From JAUMBM01 sp964645715 (lineage in GTDB: Bacteria > Bacteroidota > Bacteroidia > Chitinophagales > Saprospiraceae), in the NCBI GenBank assembly GCA_964645715.1, contig CAZYAO010000006.1, forward strand, positions 1 through 64,000: a stretch of 64,000 nucleotides of DNA. Reading direction: 5' to 3'. Every line of letters begins with the position of its first letter. Position 1 is the first letter of the stretch. Made by a program: the position numbers and the translations under genes. Below the pieces are notes generated by a model. That model had not been told where the DNA came from, searched no databases, and worked only from the letters and a program-made list of their open reading frames with translations. Positions 9,239-19,246 of this stretch are shown one piece after another.

Positions 9239-12200
9239 ATGCCTTTTAAAAAGAAAGCACAAGCGCAAGTTCGTCAGGATTTTGACAGCATAACAATTAG
9301 TTTGGCTTCTCCTGATGACATTCTCGAGCGCTCCTATGGCGAAGTACTCAAGCCAGAAACCATCAATTATCGCTCTTACAAACCTGAGCGCGATGGTCTT
9401 TTTTGCGAGCGTATCTTTGGTCCGGTTAAGGATTATGAATGCTACTGCGGCAAGTACAAACGTATTCGCTATAAGGGTATTGTCTGCGATCGTTGTGGGG
9501 TAGAGGTTACGGAAAAGAAAGTCCGCCGCGAGCGTATGGGACACATCAAACTGGTGGTGCCTGTCGTTCATATTTGGTTTTTCAAGTCTCTGCCCAATAA
9601 GATTGGTTACCTTCTGGGCCTGTCTTCCAAAAAACTCGAGTCAATCGTGTACTACGAGCGCTACGTAGTCATCCAACCGGGGGTCAAAGCGGCTGACGGT
9701 GTTGGTGCTATGGATTTGCTCACGGAAGAGGAGTACCTCGAAATTCTGGATACGCTGCCGGCAGATAATCAGATGCTCGAGGAGAGTGATCCCAACCGCT
9801 TTGTTGCAAAGATGGGTGCCGATGCTATCCGGGATCTGCTGATGCGACTCGATTTGGATCAGCTTAGCTACGATCTGCGTCATCAGGCGGGTACAGAGAC
9901 TAGCCAACAGCGCAAATCAGAAGCGCTCAAGCGCCTGCGGGTTGTTGAAGCGTTCAGGGAGGCTACTACGCGTATGGAGAATCGTCCGGAGTGGACTATT
10001 ATCCAGTATTTGCCGGTGGTTCCGCCAGAACTGAGACCGTTGGTGCCGCTCGACGGTGGCCGGTTTGCCAGCTCGGATCTCAATGATCTCTATCGCCGTG
10101 TTATTATTCGCAATAATCGCCTGAAGCGACTGCTGGAAATCAAAGCGCCTGAGGTGATTTTGCGTAATGAGAAGCGTATGTTGCAGGAGGCTGTTGATTC
10201 GCTGTTCGACAACTCCCGTAAGTCCAATGCGGTCAAGGCTGAAGGCGGACGTGCGCTCAAGTCTCTGAGCGATATCCTCAAGGGTAAGCAGGGGCGTTTC
10301 CGTCAGAACCTGTTGGGTAAACGTGTAGACTACTCAGGTCGTTCCGTAATTGTGGTGGGACCTACACTCAAGCTTCATGAGTGCGGTCTGCCGAAGGCAA
10401 TGGCGGCAGAACTATTCAAGCCGTTTATCATCCGTAAGCTCATCGAGCGGGGTATCGTTAAAACGGTCAAGTCGGCTAAAAAATTGGTCGACCGCAAAGA
10501 GCCGGTAATCTGGGAGATTCTCGAAAATATTCTCAAGGGGCATCCCGTAATGCTCAATCGCGCTCCGACGCTTCACCGCCTGTCCATACAAGCTTTTCAG
10601 CCTAAGTTGATTGAGGGCAAGGCAATCCAGCTTCATCCGCTGGTCTGCGGTGCTTTCAATGCAGACTTCGATGGTGATCAAATGGCTGTGCATGTGCCGC
10701 TGAGTCAGGCGTCTATATTGGAAGCTCAGGTACTCATGTTGTCATCTCACAACATGCTCAACCCACAGAATGGAACGCCCATTACGCTGCCATCGCAGGA
10801 CATGGTCTTGGGCCTCTATTATATCACCAAAGAGAAGCGTTCTGTCGGGGATATCAAGGTAAAGGGGGAAGGAAGAGCTTTCTACTCAGCTGAAGAGGTT
10901 ATTATTGCTTACAATGAAGGCCAGCTGGATCTTCACGCCTGCATCAAAGTCCGGGCACGGGTTGAAGATGATAAAGGGGGTATGGTCACCAAACTCATCG
11001 AGACAACCACAGGGCGGGTAATTTTCAATGAGGTTGCTCCTAAGCAGGTACCTTATGTCAATATGCTGCTCACCAAAAAGAACCTCAAAACGGTTATTGG
11101 TGACGTACTGGAGCGTACTAGTTTTGCGGTAACAGCAGAGTTCCTTGACAATATCAAGGATTTGGGCTTCCGTTGGGCTTACAAGGGTGGTCTGTCCTTC
11201 AATTTGGGCGACCTCATCACGCCTTCCAACAAAGGCAAAATGCTGGCAGAAGCCCAGGCTGAGGTAGACGAGGTATGGGATAACTATAACATGGGTCTTA
11301 TCACCAACAATGAGCGCTACAACCAAATCATTGATAAGTGGACCTATGCAGACAACCGGATCACCGATGCACTCATGAAGGAGCTTGCACTCCACAAGCA
11401 GGGTTTCAATTCTGTTTTCATGATGCTCGATTCGGGCGCACGGGGTTCTAAGCAGCAGATTAAGCAGCTCTGTGGTCTCCGTGGTTTGATGGCAAAACCC
11501 AAAAAATCCGGAGATTCGGGGGGGGCAGTTATCGAAAACCCTATCCTCTCCAATTTTGGGGATGGTCTGTCGGTATTGGAGTACTTCATCTCTACGCACG
11601 GTGCTCGTAAAGGTTTGGCCGATACGGCACTCAAGACAGCAGACGCTGGTTATCTGACCCGACGCTTGGTTGACGTTGCCCAGGATGTCGTCATTACAGA
11701 AGATGATTGCAGTACGCTCCGCGGCATCGAAACGTCGGCCCTGAAGGACAATGAAAAAATTATCGAGCCGCTGTCTTCCCGTATCGAGGGACGGTTTACC
11801 CTGCATGATATCGTTCATCCTACTACGGATGAAGTTATCCTCAAGGCAGGTGAATATATCAATACCCGGTTGGCCGATTATATCGAAAAAGAGGGTGTAG
11901 AAAATGTCACTATCCGTTCAGTGCTTACTTGCGAAAGCAAGCAGGGCGTGTGTGCTAAGTGCTATGGCAAGAACCTTGCTATCGGGCGTATCGCCGAAAT
12001 CGGTGATGCTGTAGGGATTATTGCTGCGCAGTCCATCGGTGAACCGGGTACTCAGCTGACGCTGCGTACATTCCACGTGGGTGGTGTGGCTTCGCTCTCT
12101 AAGACTGAGTCGGAGATCATCTCCAAGTTCAACGGTAAAGTTGAATTCGATGGTTTGCGTGTGTCTGAGTTTGAAGATGAACAGGGTGCCGTGACCCAAG

Positions 12201-13558
12201 TGGTGCTTTCTCGTACGGGTGAACTGCGGCTTGTGGATACAGACACGGGTAAGCTGTACGTTTCTCAGCACATTCCTTATGGTGCAATCATGTATGTGAA
12301 GGATGGTGAGCAGATTTCCAGAGGTAAGCGTATCTGTGAATGGGATCCGTTCAATGCGGTCATCGTTTCTGAATTTTCAGGTATCGCCCGGTTCGAAGAT
12401 ATTGAAGAGGGCATCACGTTCCGAGTGGAAAGAGACGATCAAACTGGCTATGCTGAGAAGGTCATCATCGAACCTAAGAATCGCCGTAAGATGCCTTCTA
12501 TTCGCATCGTCGACCGGAATGGTGAGGAGCTTCGTAGCTACAACCTGCCGGTAGGTTCTTACATCTCTATCGAAGATGGTTCAGAAGTTTCTGCAGGCCA
12601 GAAGATTGTAAAAATACCACGCAAGCTTGGCAAGATTCAGGATATCACGGGCGGTCTGCCGCGGGTAACGGAACTTGTAGAGGCTCGCAACCCGTCTAAT
12701 CCCGCAATCGTATCGGAAATTGACGGTGTTGTAAGTTTCAGTTCCAAGATTAAGCGTGGCAACCGGGAGGTCGTCGTTACATCGCGCGATGGACACAAGC
12801 ATAAGTATCTCATAGGCTTGTCTAAGCATATCCTGGTACAGGACGGGGACTTTGTACGTGCAGGTACGCCTTTGTCTGACGGTGCTATCGCACCGCGGGA
12901 TATTCTCTTGATCAAGGGGCCTTTCGCAGTGCAACAATATATAGTAAACGGTATTCAGGAAGTTTATCGCTCGCAGGGTATCACGATCAACAACAAGCAC
13001 ATCGAGACGATTGTCCGCCAAATGATGCGCCGCGTACAGATCGAGGATGCAGGTGATACCAGTTTCCTGGAAGGGGAGGCTGTGGAGAAGTTCGAGTTCA
13101 TGGAGGTCAACGACTGGATCTTCGACAAAAAGGTTGTCACTGATGCCGGCGATTCCAATAAGTTGAAGGCAGGGCAGCTTGTAACACTGCGGCAATTGCG
13201 CGAAGAAAATTCGTATCTGAAGCGCAATGATAAAAAGCTGGTGATTTACAGAGATGCCATTGCAGCTACTTCTAGCCCGTTGTTGCAGGGTATCACGAAG
13301 TCCTCATTGGGTACGACAAGCTGGATTTCAGCAGCATCGTTCCAAGAGACAACCAAAGTGTTGAGTACTGCGGCAATCTCTGCAAAACGAGATGAACTGC
13401 TCGGCCTCAAGGAGAACGTAATCGTAGGAAAGCGTATTCCTGCAGGTACCGGTATGCGTAGATTCGAGAATATGTTCGTCACAACCAAAGCCAATCAGGC
13501 AAGCTGGGAAGCTCGTCAGGCAATTGACGAATTAGAATACGAGGAGGAGGATCTCTAG
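9239..13558 (+). CDS. rpoC: DNA-directed RNA polymerase subunit beta'
   Basis: This subunit carries the catalytic magnesium of RNA polymerase. The 1439-residue product begins MPFKKKAQAQ. The N-terminal zinc site has Cys 68, 70, 83 and 86. The active-site NADFDGD is at 474-480. A second zinc site lies in 'CESKQGVCAKCYGKN'. The open frame extends upstream to 9170, but the first 23 extra residues are not family-like. A strong terminator follows the stop codon by about 30 bp and closes the operon. Confidence 0.98.
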   Translation: MPFKKKAQAQVRQDFDSITISLASPDDILERSYGEVLKPETINYRSYKPERDGLFCERIFGPVKDYECYCGKYKRIRYKGIVCDRCGVEVTEKKVRRERMGHIKLVVPVVHIWFFKSLPNKIGYLLGLSSKKLESIVYYERYVVIQPGVKAADGVGAMDLLTEEEYLEILDTLPADNQMLEESDPNRFVAKMGADAIRDLLMRLDLDQLSYDLRHQAGTETSQQRKSEALKRLRVVEAFREATTRMENRPEWTIIQYLPVVPPELRPLVPLDGGRFASSDLNDLYRRVIIRNNRLKRLLEIKAPEVILRNEKRMLQEAVDSLFDNSRKSNAVKAEGGRALKSLSDILKGKQGRFRQNLLGKRVDYSGRSVIVVGPTLKLHECGLPKAMAAELFKPFIIRKLIERGIVKTVKSAKKLVDRKEPVIWEILENILKGHPVMLNRAPTLHRLSIQAFQPKLIEGKAIQLHPLVCGAFNADFDGDQMAVHVPLSQASILEAQVLMLSSHNMLNPQNGTPITLPSQDMVLGLYYITKEKRSVGDIKVKGEGRAFYSAEEVIIAYNEGQLDLHACIKVRARVEDDKGGMVTKLIETTTGRVIFNEVAPKQVPYVNMLLTKKNLKTVIGDVLERTSFAVTAEFLDNIKDLGFRWAYKGGLSFNLGDLITPSNKGKMLAEAQAEVDEVWDNYNMGLITNNERYNQIIDKWTYADNRITDALMKELALHKQGFNSVFMMLDSGARGSKQQIKQLCGLRGLMAKPKKSGDSGGAVIENPILSNFGDGLSVLEYFISTHGARKGLADTALKTADAGYLTRRLVDVAQDVVITEDDCSTLRGIETSALKDNEKIIEPLSSRIEGRFTLHDIVHPTTDEVILKAGEYINTRLADYIEKEGVENVTIRSVLTCESKQGVCAKCYGKNLAIGRIAEIGDAVGIIAAQSIGEPGTQLTLRTFHVGGVASLSKTESEIISKFNGKVEFDGLRVSEFEDEQGAVTQVVLSRTGELRLVDTDTGKLYVSQHIPYGAIMYVKDGEQISRGKRICEWDPFNAVIVSEFSGIARFEDIEEGITFRVERDDQTGYAEKVIIEPKNRRKMPSIRIVDRNGEELRSYNLPVGSYISIEDGSEVSAGQKIVKIPRKLGKIQDITGGLPRVTELVEARNPSNPAIVSEIDGVVSFSSKIKRGNREVVVTSRDGHKHKYLIGLSKHILVQDGDFVRAGTPLSDGAIAPRDILLIKGPFAVQQYIVNGIQEVYRSQGITINNKHIETIVRQMMRRVQIEDAGDTSFLEGEAVEKFEFMEVNDWIFDKKVVTDAGDSNKLKAGQLVTLRQLREENSYLKRNDKKLVIYRDAIAATSSPLLQGITKSSLGTTSWISAASFQETTKVLSTAAISAKRDELLGLKENVIVGKRIPAGTGMRRFENMFVTTKANQASWEARQAIDELEYEEEDL

Positions 13559-13586
13559 GAAATTTCTTCCTCATTGCACTATCGAC

Positions 13587-13628
13587 AAAACCGCCCTTTG
13601 ACCCACAGGTCAAAGGGCGGTTTTGTTT
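13587..13628 (+). terminator. Rho-independent terminator of the rpoBC operon
   Basis: A perfect 17-bp stem pairs 13587-13603 with 13608-13624 around a CACA loop. The descending arm ends in TTTT and is followed by GTTT. The A-run on the other side allows it to work in both directions, towards the convergent gene at 13711. Confidence 0.92.
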
Positions 13629-13710
13629 ACAAAAGGAAGTAATTATTGGAGGGGAATGGTGTGGTTGAGCGGGTAGATTGACAGGAGCTTTCATGAACTA
13701 TAGGCCGGGG

Positions 13711-14163
13711 TCAGCGGTTTCTTTTGCGGGGCTGATTCCATTCCTCTCGCTGGGCGAATTCAACAATAATCCTGACTACGCCAATCAATGACAAAAATAC
13801 TAAGTAGCCAATGGTTACGACTACATAAATCCACCGGTAGGAACCTGCCTCGCTAATGGTCAGGGAGGAAAATCCCCAGGCAACCAGACCATTGCCAAGC
13901 GCCAGCCCCATGAAGCTATAGATGGACTGACCCCAATAGCTGGCCATGTTTTTTGCCGAAAGGCTGAGCAAACTGTTACCAACAGCAAATAATAGCATGA
14001 AAGAGGCTGCAATCATCCAGTACAGTCGCGCGGATATTGGAACAATACCAGACAAGGCTGTTAATTTTATCCCTACTTCCAATAATATCACGCAGCCAAA
14101 GACAACTAGTGCCTGTTGATAAGGTTTGACAGAATACTCGTATATGCTTGTTGAATCATTCAT
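13711..14163 (-). CDS. Small integral membrane protein of unknown function
   Basis: I do not recognise a family. The 150-residue protein has about four hydrophobic spans (roughly residues 18-40, 46-68, 78-98 and 109-133). The N-terminus is polar and the C-terminus basic (EEWNQPRKRNR), so the C-terminus is probably cytoplasmic. It is transcribed convergently to rpoC and divergently from the nuclease gene at 14298. A near-consensus TATCTTTA lies upstream. It stands alone, so context gives no function. Confidence 0.7.
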   Translation of the reverse strand: MNDSTSIYEYSVKPYQQALVVFGCVILLEVGIKLTALSGIVPISARLYWMIAASFMLLFAVGNSLLSLSAKNMASYWGQSIYSFMGLALGNGLVAWGFSSLTISEAGSYRWIYVVVTIGYLVFLSLIGVVRIIVEFAQREEWNQPRKRNR

Positions 14164-14297
14164 ATCATTAAATTAAGCAGTAAATTTAGTGCGCTAAAGA
14201 TATTGTAATTTCCTTTGCGGGGATCTTCATGCTGCAAATCTTGGTAAAATACTCATTTGAATACATACTCATTGTGTACAACAGTAAATTGAATTGA

Positions 14298-16223
14298 ATG
14301 TTAAAAATATTATTCCCATTATTCCTCTCCTGCTTTTCCAGTGGAATTTTAGCCCAGACGTCGCTCGAAATTTGGCAACTTCAGGGTAGCAGTGGCCTTA
14401 GCCCTTTTCAGTTTCAGACGGTGTATACGGCAGATAATGTGGTCACTGCTATAGGCAGTGGACTTTTTTTTATCCAAACGCCTGCTGAGCGTTCCGACAA
14501 TAATCCACTAACTTCCGACGGTATCATCGTTTTTAGCAGTGCAGCTGCAACTGTGCAACCCGGGAGTCGTGTGAGTATTGTGGGGACTGTTTCAGAAACG
14601 AGTGGGATGACTGGTATCGTAGCAGCGGAGGTCCAGGTGCTCTCACCAACAGGTGCACTGCCCCCTCCGGTGAATCTGTCGGCAAGCTTTCCTGCGACAG
14701 CAGCCTCCAACTTACACAGTCTGGAAAGGGTAGAGGGTATGCGGGTAGCGCTAATAAATGCTAAGGTATGTGCCCCGTCTAATGACAGTGAACACGCTGC
14801 GCTGGTGACAACGGATGAATTGCCCAGACGAGAACCTGGCATTCGCTTTCCCGGGCAGGCGGGATTGCCGGTATGGGACGGAAATCCCGAAATTTTTTGG
14901 ATCAATCCTGACGCACTCAATGCGCCTAACAACCGATTTTTGAGTGTAGGTATGCTAGTAAGCGGCGTGGGTATCATGACACAGTCGGGAAGTCGCTATT
15001 TCTTTTGGCCCAATCAGTATTCCATTGCTGGCGCTCCGGCAATTATTCCTGCCCGCGCTGCTGAACCAGGAGAAATTACGCTTGCCTCGTTCAATGCCCT
15101 GCAATTGCGAACAGACAATGTCAACTATGGGCAACATGTGCAGAAAGTGGCTCGCTATGTTGTCGATGGGCTCAGGCTACCCCATATCATTGCACTGCAG
15201 GAGGTCGGAAGCCTAGGGGCATTGCAGGATCTAGCTTATTACATCGAACAGCTTTCGGGGGGGATTCAGTACACGCCCTATTTACTTACGGGAAATGATA
15301 ATATCAACACGGCTTATTTGTTGAGATCAGGCATGCAGAATATCATGCTTTCTCAGCTTGGAAAGAATGAATTTTTAAGTACGGGGGGCAGATTACACGA
15401 CAGACCACCTTTGTTGTTGGAGGTAGATCTCCCCACTGATCCACCGGTATCATTGGCGGTTATGAATTTGCACCTTCGATCACTTATTGGGATTGACGGC
15501 AATGATGCTTTTTTTGTACGAACAAAGCGCCATGAGCAGGCTATCTCTGTTGCCAGCAAAGTGCAGGCTCGACAGCACCAAAATCTCTTTTTGGTTGGCG
15601 ATTTCAATGCTTTTGGTTTTACGGACGGATACGTGGATGTTCACAGCCAGATTGCCGGCCGCCCTACATTGGGTGCTTTGTTCACACCTCAGCCCATCGT
15701 GCAGCCTCCTTTGGTAGATTATGTGAGTCAACTGCCGGCTAATGAGCAGTTTTCATATATTTTTGAGGGCTCGGCGCAGCAACTTGATCATTGCCTCAGT
15801 ACACAATTGCAGGGAGTAGAAGTTGTTGATTTTCAGTTTGTAAGAGGAAATGCGGGTGCATCAATAGCCTATGAACCTAATCTACAGCTATTTGCTGCCA
15901 GTAGTGATCACGACGGATTCGTCATTTACCTGCGTCCTTCGGCGCCTGTCAGTGCGAGTGACCAACAGGAAGATACACTTAGCGTGGCTATTTTTCCCAA
16001 CCCATGTCGAGCCGATGATTGTCAGTTGACGGTTGGTGCGGAGGTACAGATAGATGTAGTGGAGGTACAAGACATCACGGGAAGGATAAGATTTATCTCG
16101 CGGCCAGATCATACGGTATCCCCACAAGCTGTGCATGTTGAGTTGCCGTTGCCAGCGGGTATGTACATTGTTAAGCTCCAGAGTATGGAAAGAATAATCA
16201 CGCGTACCCTGGTAATTCAGTAG
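14298..16223 (+). CDS. Secreted endonuclease/exonuclease/phosphatase-family protein with T9SS sorting domain
   Basis: This 641-residue protein starts with a signal peptide ending near 'GILAQ'. Residues about 25-240 look like the OB-fold-containing region found in ExeM/NucH-type extracellular nucleases. An endonuclease/exonuclease/phosphatase domain follows from about residue 260, with 'LASFNALQLR', 'IIALQEVGS', 'LFLVGDFNAF' and 'AASSDHDGFVIYL', which match the metal-binding and His-Asp catalytic motifs. The last ~80 residues ('IFPNPC', 'LPAGMYIVKL') are a type A Por secretion sorting domain. It probably degrades extracellular DNA at the cell surface or outside. Its substrate is inferred from family only. 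Confidence 0.9.
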   Translation: MLKILFPLFLSCFSSGILAQTSLEIWQLQGSSGLSPFQFQTVYTADNVVTAIGSGLFFIQTPAERSDNNPLTSDGIIVFSSAAATVQPGSRVSIVGTVSETSGMTGIVAAEVQVLSPTGALPPPVNLSASFPATAASNLHSLERVEGMRVALINAKVCAPSNDSEHAALVTTDELPRREPGIRFPGQAGLPVWDGNPEIFWINPDALNAPNNRFLSVGMLVSGVGIMTQSGSRYFFWPNQYSIAGAPAIIPARAAEPGEITLASFNALQLRTDNVNYGQHVQKVARYVVDGLRLPHIIALQEVGSLGALQDLAYYIEQLSGGIQYTPYLLTGNDNINTAYLLRSGMQNIMLSQLGKNEFLSTGGRLHDRPPLLLEVDLPTDPPVSLAVMNLHLRSLIGIDGNDAFFVRTKRHEQAISVASKVQARQHQNLFLVGDFNAFGFTDGYVDVHSQIAGRPTLGALFTPQPIVQPPLVDYVSQLPANEQFSYIFEGSAQQLDHCLSTQLQGVEVVDFQFVRGNAGASIAYEPNLQLFAASSDHDGFVIYLRPSAPVSASDQQEDTLSVAIFPNPCRADDCQLTVGAEVQIDVVEVQDITGRIRFISRPDHTVSPQAVHVELPLPAGMYIVKLQSMERIITRTLVIQ

Positions 16224-16288
16224 GGTAGAATAGCTGCCGGTTTGAAAATTGCTTGTCAATATATACCGGATGAATCAGTATGTGCAAA

Positions 16289-16332
16289 AACAAGAAGCGC
16301 TGGCGACAGTAATGCCGTCAGCGCTTCTTGTT
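16289..16332. terminator. Bidirectional terminator between convergent genes
   Basis: A 14-bp perfect stem (16289-16302 with 16319-16332) closes a 16-base loop that has its own GGC/GCC pairing. A-rich and T-rich flanks lie on both sides. It serves the nuclease gene on the + strand and the Nfu gene on the - strand. Confidence 0.85.
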
Positions 16333-16351
16333 ATTTTGAAAAACTAATTAC

Positions 16352-16966
16352 TTAGCCCATTTCAGATACAACTTCCTGTACCTCAGGAATCATACGCTTG
16401 AGCATCCCCTCAATACCTGCCTTGAGTGTGACAGTTGAACTGGGGCAACCACTGCAGGAACCCTGCAGAATGACTGTTACAATGCCATTGTCAAAGGATT
16501 TGAACTCTATATTGCCACCATCCATTTCCACTGCAGGTTTTACATAGGTTTCGATGAGATCCTTAATTTTTTGTACTATCTCGGCCTCACTACCCGTGTA
16601 CTGCTGACCGGATCGTTCTGCTTCTGCAGCAGCCATTGCATCGGCAAACCCATCCAGAATAAGTGGCTCACCCTGCTCAATGTACTCCTTGATGAACGCT
16701 TTTAGCTTCAGCATGATATCATCCCAGCTGTAGTTGAACTCCTTGGTGACTGTGACAAAGTTATTACTGATATAAACACCTTTTACATAAGGAAATCCAA
16801 ACAGCGCTTTGCCCAGTGGAGACCATGTCTCAGCCAGCGAAGCTTCGCGGAAATCAGCAGTGCCCTTATACAACATTCTGTTAGTCACAAACTTGAGGGA
16901 CTCCGGATTGGGTGTCTGCTCAGTGTACAGCAACACAGGGCTTTTGAGAACTGTATTGTTTTCCAT
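16352..16966 (-). CDS. Nfu-type iron-sulfur cluster scaffold protein
   Basis: The 204-residue protein has an N-terminal Nfu_N (scaffold) domain ('EQTPNPESLKFV', residues 16-27) and a C-terminal NifU-like domain. The cluster-binding CxxC is Cys171-Ser-Gly-Cys174 inside 'QGSCSGCPSS'. This is the domain order of mitochondrial NFU1. It should carry a 4Fe-4S cluster to client enzymes in the cytoplasm. It stands apart from any suf or isc genes in this window. Confidence 0.93.
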   Translation of the reverse strand: MENNTVLKSPVLLYTEQTPNPESLKFVTNRMLYKGTADFREASLAETWSPLGKALFGFPYVKGVYISNNFVTVTKEFNYSWDDIMLKLKAFIKEYIEQGEPLILDGFADAMAAAEAERSGQQYTGSEAEIVQKIKDLIETYVKPAVEMDGGNIEFKSFDNGIVTVILQGSCSGCPSSTVTLKAGIEGMLKRMIPEVQEVVSEMG

Positions 16967-17084
16967 CAGTGGATAAATTTATTCTTATGTGGTTTATTTA
17001 GACTAATTCAAAGACAACAACAACACAGAGAGCCGAAAGGTTGTACAATAGACACAACAGTGCTTGTAGAAGCAGCTGAAAGGG

Positions 17085-17795
17085 CTAGCGGTCACCGATA
17101 ATAATATATTGGTACTCCAATGCCATATCATTGGCAACAATATTTTTGAACCCGGCTGCATAAAAAAGTTCTTCAATTTCATGTATTGGATAACGGAGGT
17201 GTGCAGGAGGGCCAAAAGGAGTGCGTTTCTTTTTAAAATCGACGATAAGCAACCTACCTCCGGGGCGTATAGCAGCTTTTAATTTTTGCAGATAGGCAGG
17301 TTTATCCTGAATATACATAAATGTATTGACGATAATGATGGCATCCACCTCATTGGATTTGAGCATGGGATCCTCGGGCTTGGCAGCGCGGGTCTCGATT
17401 CTGCTGTGAAAATTCTCGGCGAGTTTGATCATTTTTACACTATCGATATACCCTACAAAACGGGGGTCTATATCGATGGCGATTACTTTTTGTGCTTTGG
17501 TAGCCAGCGGGATAGTAAAAAAACCAGTACCTGCTCCGATATCGGCAACAGTTTTACCCTCTAAATCACCCAAAAGCTCAAGAATCATATCCGGTTTTTG
17601 CCAAATAACCCGGTTGGTATTGCGGTAATCCTCTGTCTTTCCGGCATCCCCGGCGGTATTGGCGGGAGCAGATCGTTGATTTCGTTCCTGACGCAGCGTG
17701 TCTTTGGCGGGATCAATGGCCTGCTCGTTGTGATCGGCAAAGCATCCGAAGCACAGCATACTTATGGATAGCGACCAGAATAGTATTTTTTTCAC
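17085..17795 (-). CDS. Lipoprotein-like class I SAM-dependent methyltransferase
   Basis: From GTG 17795 the protein starts with a lipoprotein signal: two Lys, a hydrophobic stretch, and 'LCFGC' as the lipobox. The mature part has a class I methyltransferase fold, with motif I 'VADIGAGTGFFTIPLA', an acidic 'IAIDID' strand end and a late 'LRPGGRLLIVDF'-type strand (here 'IRPGGRLLIVDF'). The target is unknown. An upstream ATG at 17855 overlaps the preceding aminotransferase stop by 4 bp and would allow coupling, but would bury the signal sequence. A SAM-dependent enzyme outside the cytoplasm would be unusual; the signal may be real or the protein may be a membrane-anchored cytoplasmic form. Confidence 0.8.
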   Translation of the reverse strand: MKKILFWSLSISMLCFGCFADHNEQAIDPAKDTLRQERNQRSAPANTAGDAGKTEDYRNTNRVIWQKPDMILELLGDLEGKTVADIGAGTGFFTIPLATKAQKVIAIDIDPRFVGYIDSVKMIKLAENFHSRIETRAAKPEDPMLKSNEVDAIIIVNTFMYIQDKPAYLQKLKAAIRPGGRLLIVDFKKKRTPFGPPAHLRYPIHEIEELFYAAGFKNIVANDMALEYQYIIIGDR

Positions 17796-17851
17796 GTCCT
17801 TAGCTGAGTAAACATGGATAAATAGAACAGACATCGAATCTAAGACAGTTT

Positions 17852-19141
17852 TCATGGGGTTTGGAGTTGGGTGATGGCGGTAATTAATCGATCAAGATCG
17901 CGGGTGACTGTATAAACATTGGGAGTTATGCGTATGCCGCTGATATTTTCCCAAGAGATAGCTACAGTGTGTATTTTGTATTTGTGGAATAGAGCCGAGG
18001 AAATTTCTTCTGGTTTCTTATTGGCTACGGTAAGCAGACAAAGCGCACAGGAGTTGGCTGGCTGCAGGTTGGTTCCGAAGCCGATACCTGGAACTGCCTC
18101 GATACCAGACGTCCAGTATTCTTTGAGGTACTGCAGCCGCTGCTGTTTGCGTACTGTCCCAATAGCCAGTTGGAAGTTGAGTGCCTGTGCAATGGCATGC
18201 TCAATAGGAAATGAACGGGTACCCAGCGATTCAAACTTTCGGATATCGCTGCTTTCCGGCTCGGGAGCGGCCAACAGTGGGTAGAGCTTACTTATTTTAT
18301 CTTTTCGGACGTACAGCAACCCGCTGCCAAAGGGTGCTCCCAGCCATTTGTGGAGACTACTCCCAAAATAATCGCAGTTGAGATCAGGAATCTTATAGTC
18401 AATATGTGCAAAGGAGTGTGCGCCATCTACCAGCACTTCAATACCTCGTTGCTTTGCCTGACTGGCGATTTGACTAACTGGCAGTATTTGTCCGTTCCAG
18501 TTAATCATATGCGTCAGATGTACAATCCTGGTGCGATCGCTGAAAGCGTTGATGTATGTCTCTGTCAGCGCATCGGTATCGGCGGAAGGAAGTACTGGCT
18601 CAACCCATTTGAGTACTATGCCATCGCGCATGGCTCTCTGCTTCCAGGCATTAATCATATTGGGGTAGTCGTAGCGGGAGAGTACGACTTCATCTCCGGT
18701 TTGCAGGCGCAGCCCAAATATAACTGTTTCGAGTGCCTCGGAAGCATTGCGATTAATGGCGAGTTCTCCCGGTTCACAGCCCGCAAAATGTGCCAGTTCA
18801 GCACGGAGGGGCTCCCGGCCCATGTCCAGTACCTGCCACATGTAATAGGAAGGAGCCTCGTTGCACAAGCGATTGTAGCGCTCCATAGCATCCTGAACAA
18901 TGCGGGGCTGTGGACATACACCCCCGTTGTTAAGATTGAGGATACTGGTTGAAGTTGTATAGGATTGTTGTATGGCGTACCAATAATCTTCATCGGCAGC
19001 CAAAAGCGCTGCAGGCGTATCTGCTCGGTCGTTGAGTAAATCAAGCAAAGTCTCACCTTCCTTACTACTTATGAAAGAGGGAGCTGCCAGCAGCCCGCTG
19101 GCAGCTACGAGTTGTCGGAGGAAATATCGGCGGTCTGACAT
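17852..19141 (-). CDS. Tat-signal aminotransferase class V family protein
   Basis: This 429-residue PLP enzyme begins with 'DRRYFLRQL', a twin-arginine signal, followed by a short hydrophobic stretch and 'AAP'. The fold-type I motifs are clear: 'VDGAHS' with Asp239 and the PLP-binding Lys265 in 'GSSLHKWLGAP'. It resembles isopenicillin-N epimerase/cysteine desulfurase-like members of class V, but the substrate cannot be read from sequence. It overlaps the start region of the lipoprotein methyltransferase at 17855, so the two are probably co-expressed and both exported. Confidence 0.88.
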   Translation of the reverse strand: MSDRRYFLRQLVAASGLLAAPSFISSKEGETLLDLLNDRADTPAALLAADEDYWYAIQQSYTTSTSILNLNNGGVCPQPRIVQDAMERYNRLCNEAPSYYMWQVLDMGREPLRAELAHFAGCEPGELAINRNASEALETVIFGLRLQTGDEVVLSRYDYPNMINAWKQRAMRDGIVLKWVEPVLPSADTDALTETYINAFSDRTRIVHLTHMINWNGQILPVSQIASQAKQRGIEVLVDGAHSFAHIDYKIPDLNCDYFGSSLHKWLGAPFGSGLLYVRKDKISKLYPLLAAPEPESSDIRKFESLGTRSFPIEHAIAQALNFQLAIGTVRKQQRLQYLKEYWTSGIEAVPGIGFGTNLQPANSCALCLLTVANKKPEEISSALFHKYKIHTVAISWENISGIRITPNVYTVTRDLDRLITAITQLQTP

Positions 19142-19246
19142 GTGAACAGATTATTTGACGGCTTATTAAAAGGGTATTGATTGTTGTAAGTGTAGGGGGG
19201 CTTGGGTTATTCTGCCATAGGATTGCTGGTTTTGAAATTTGTAGCA

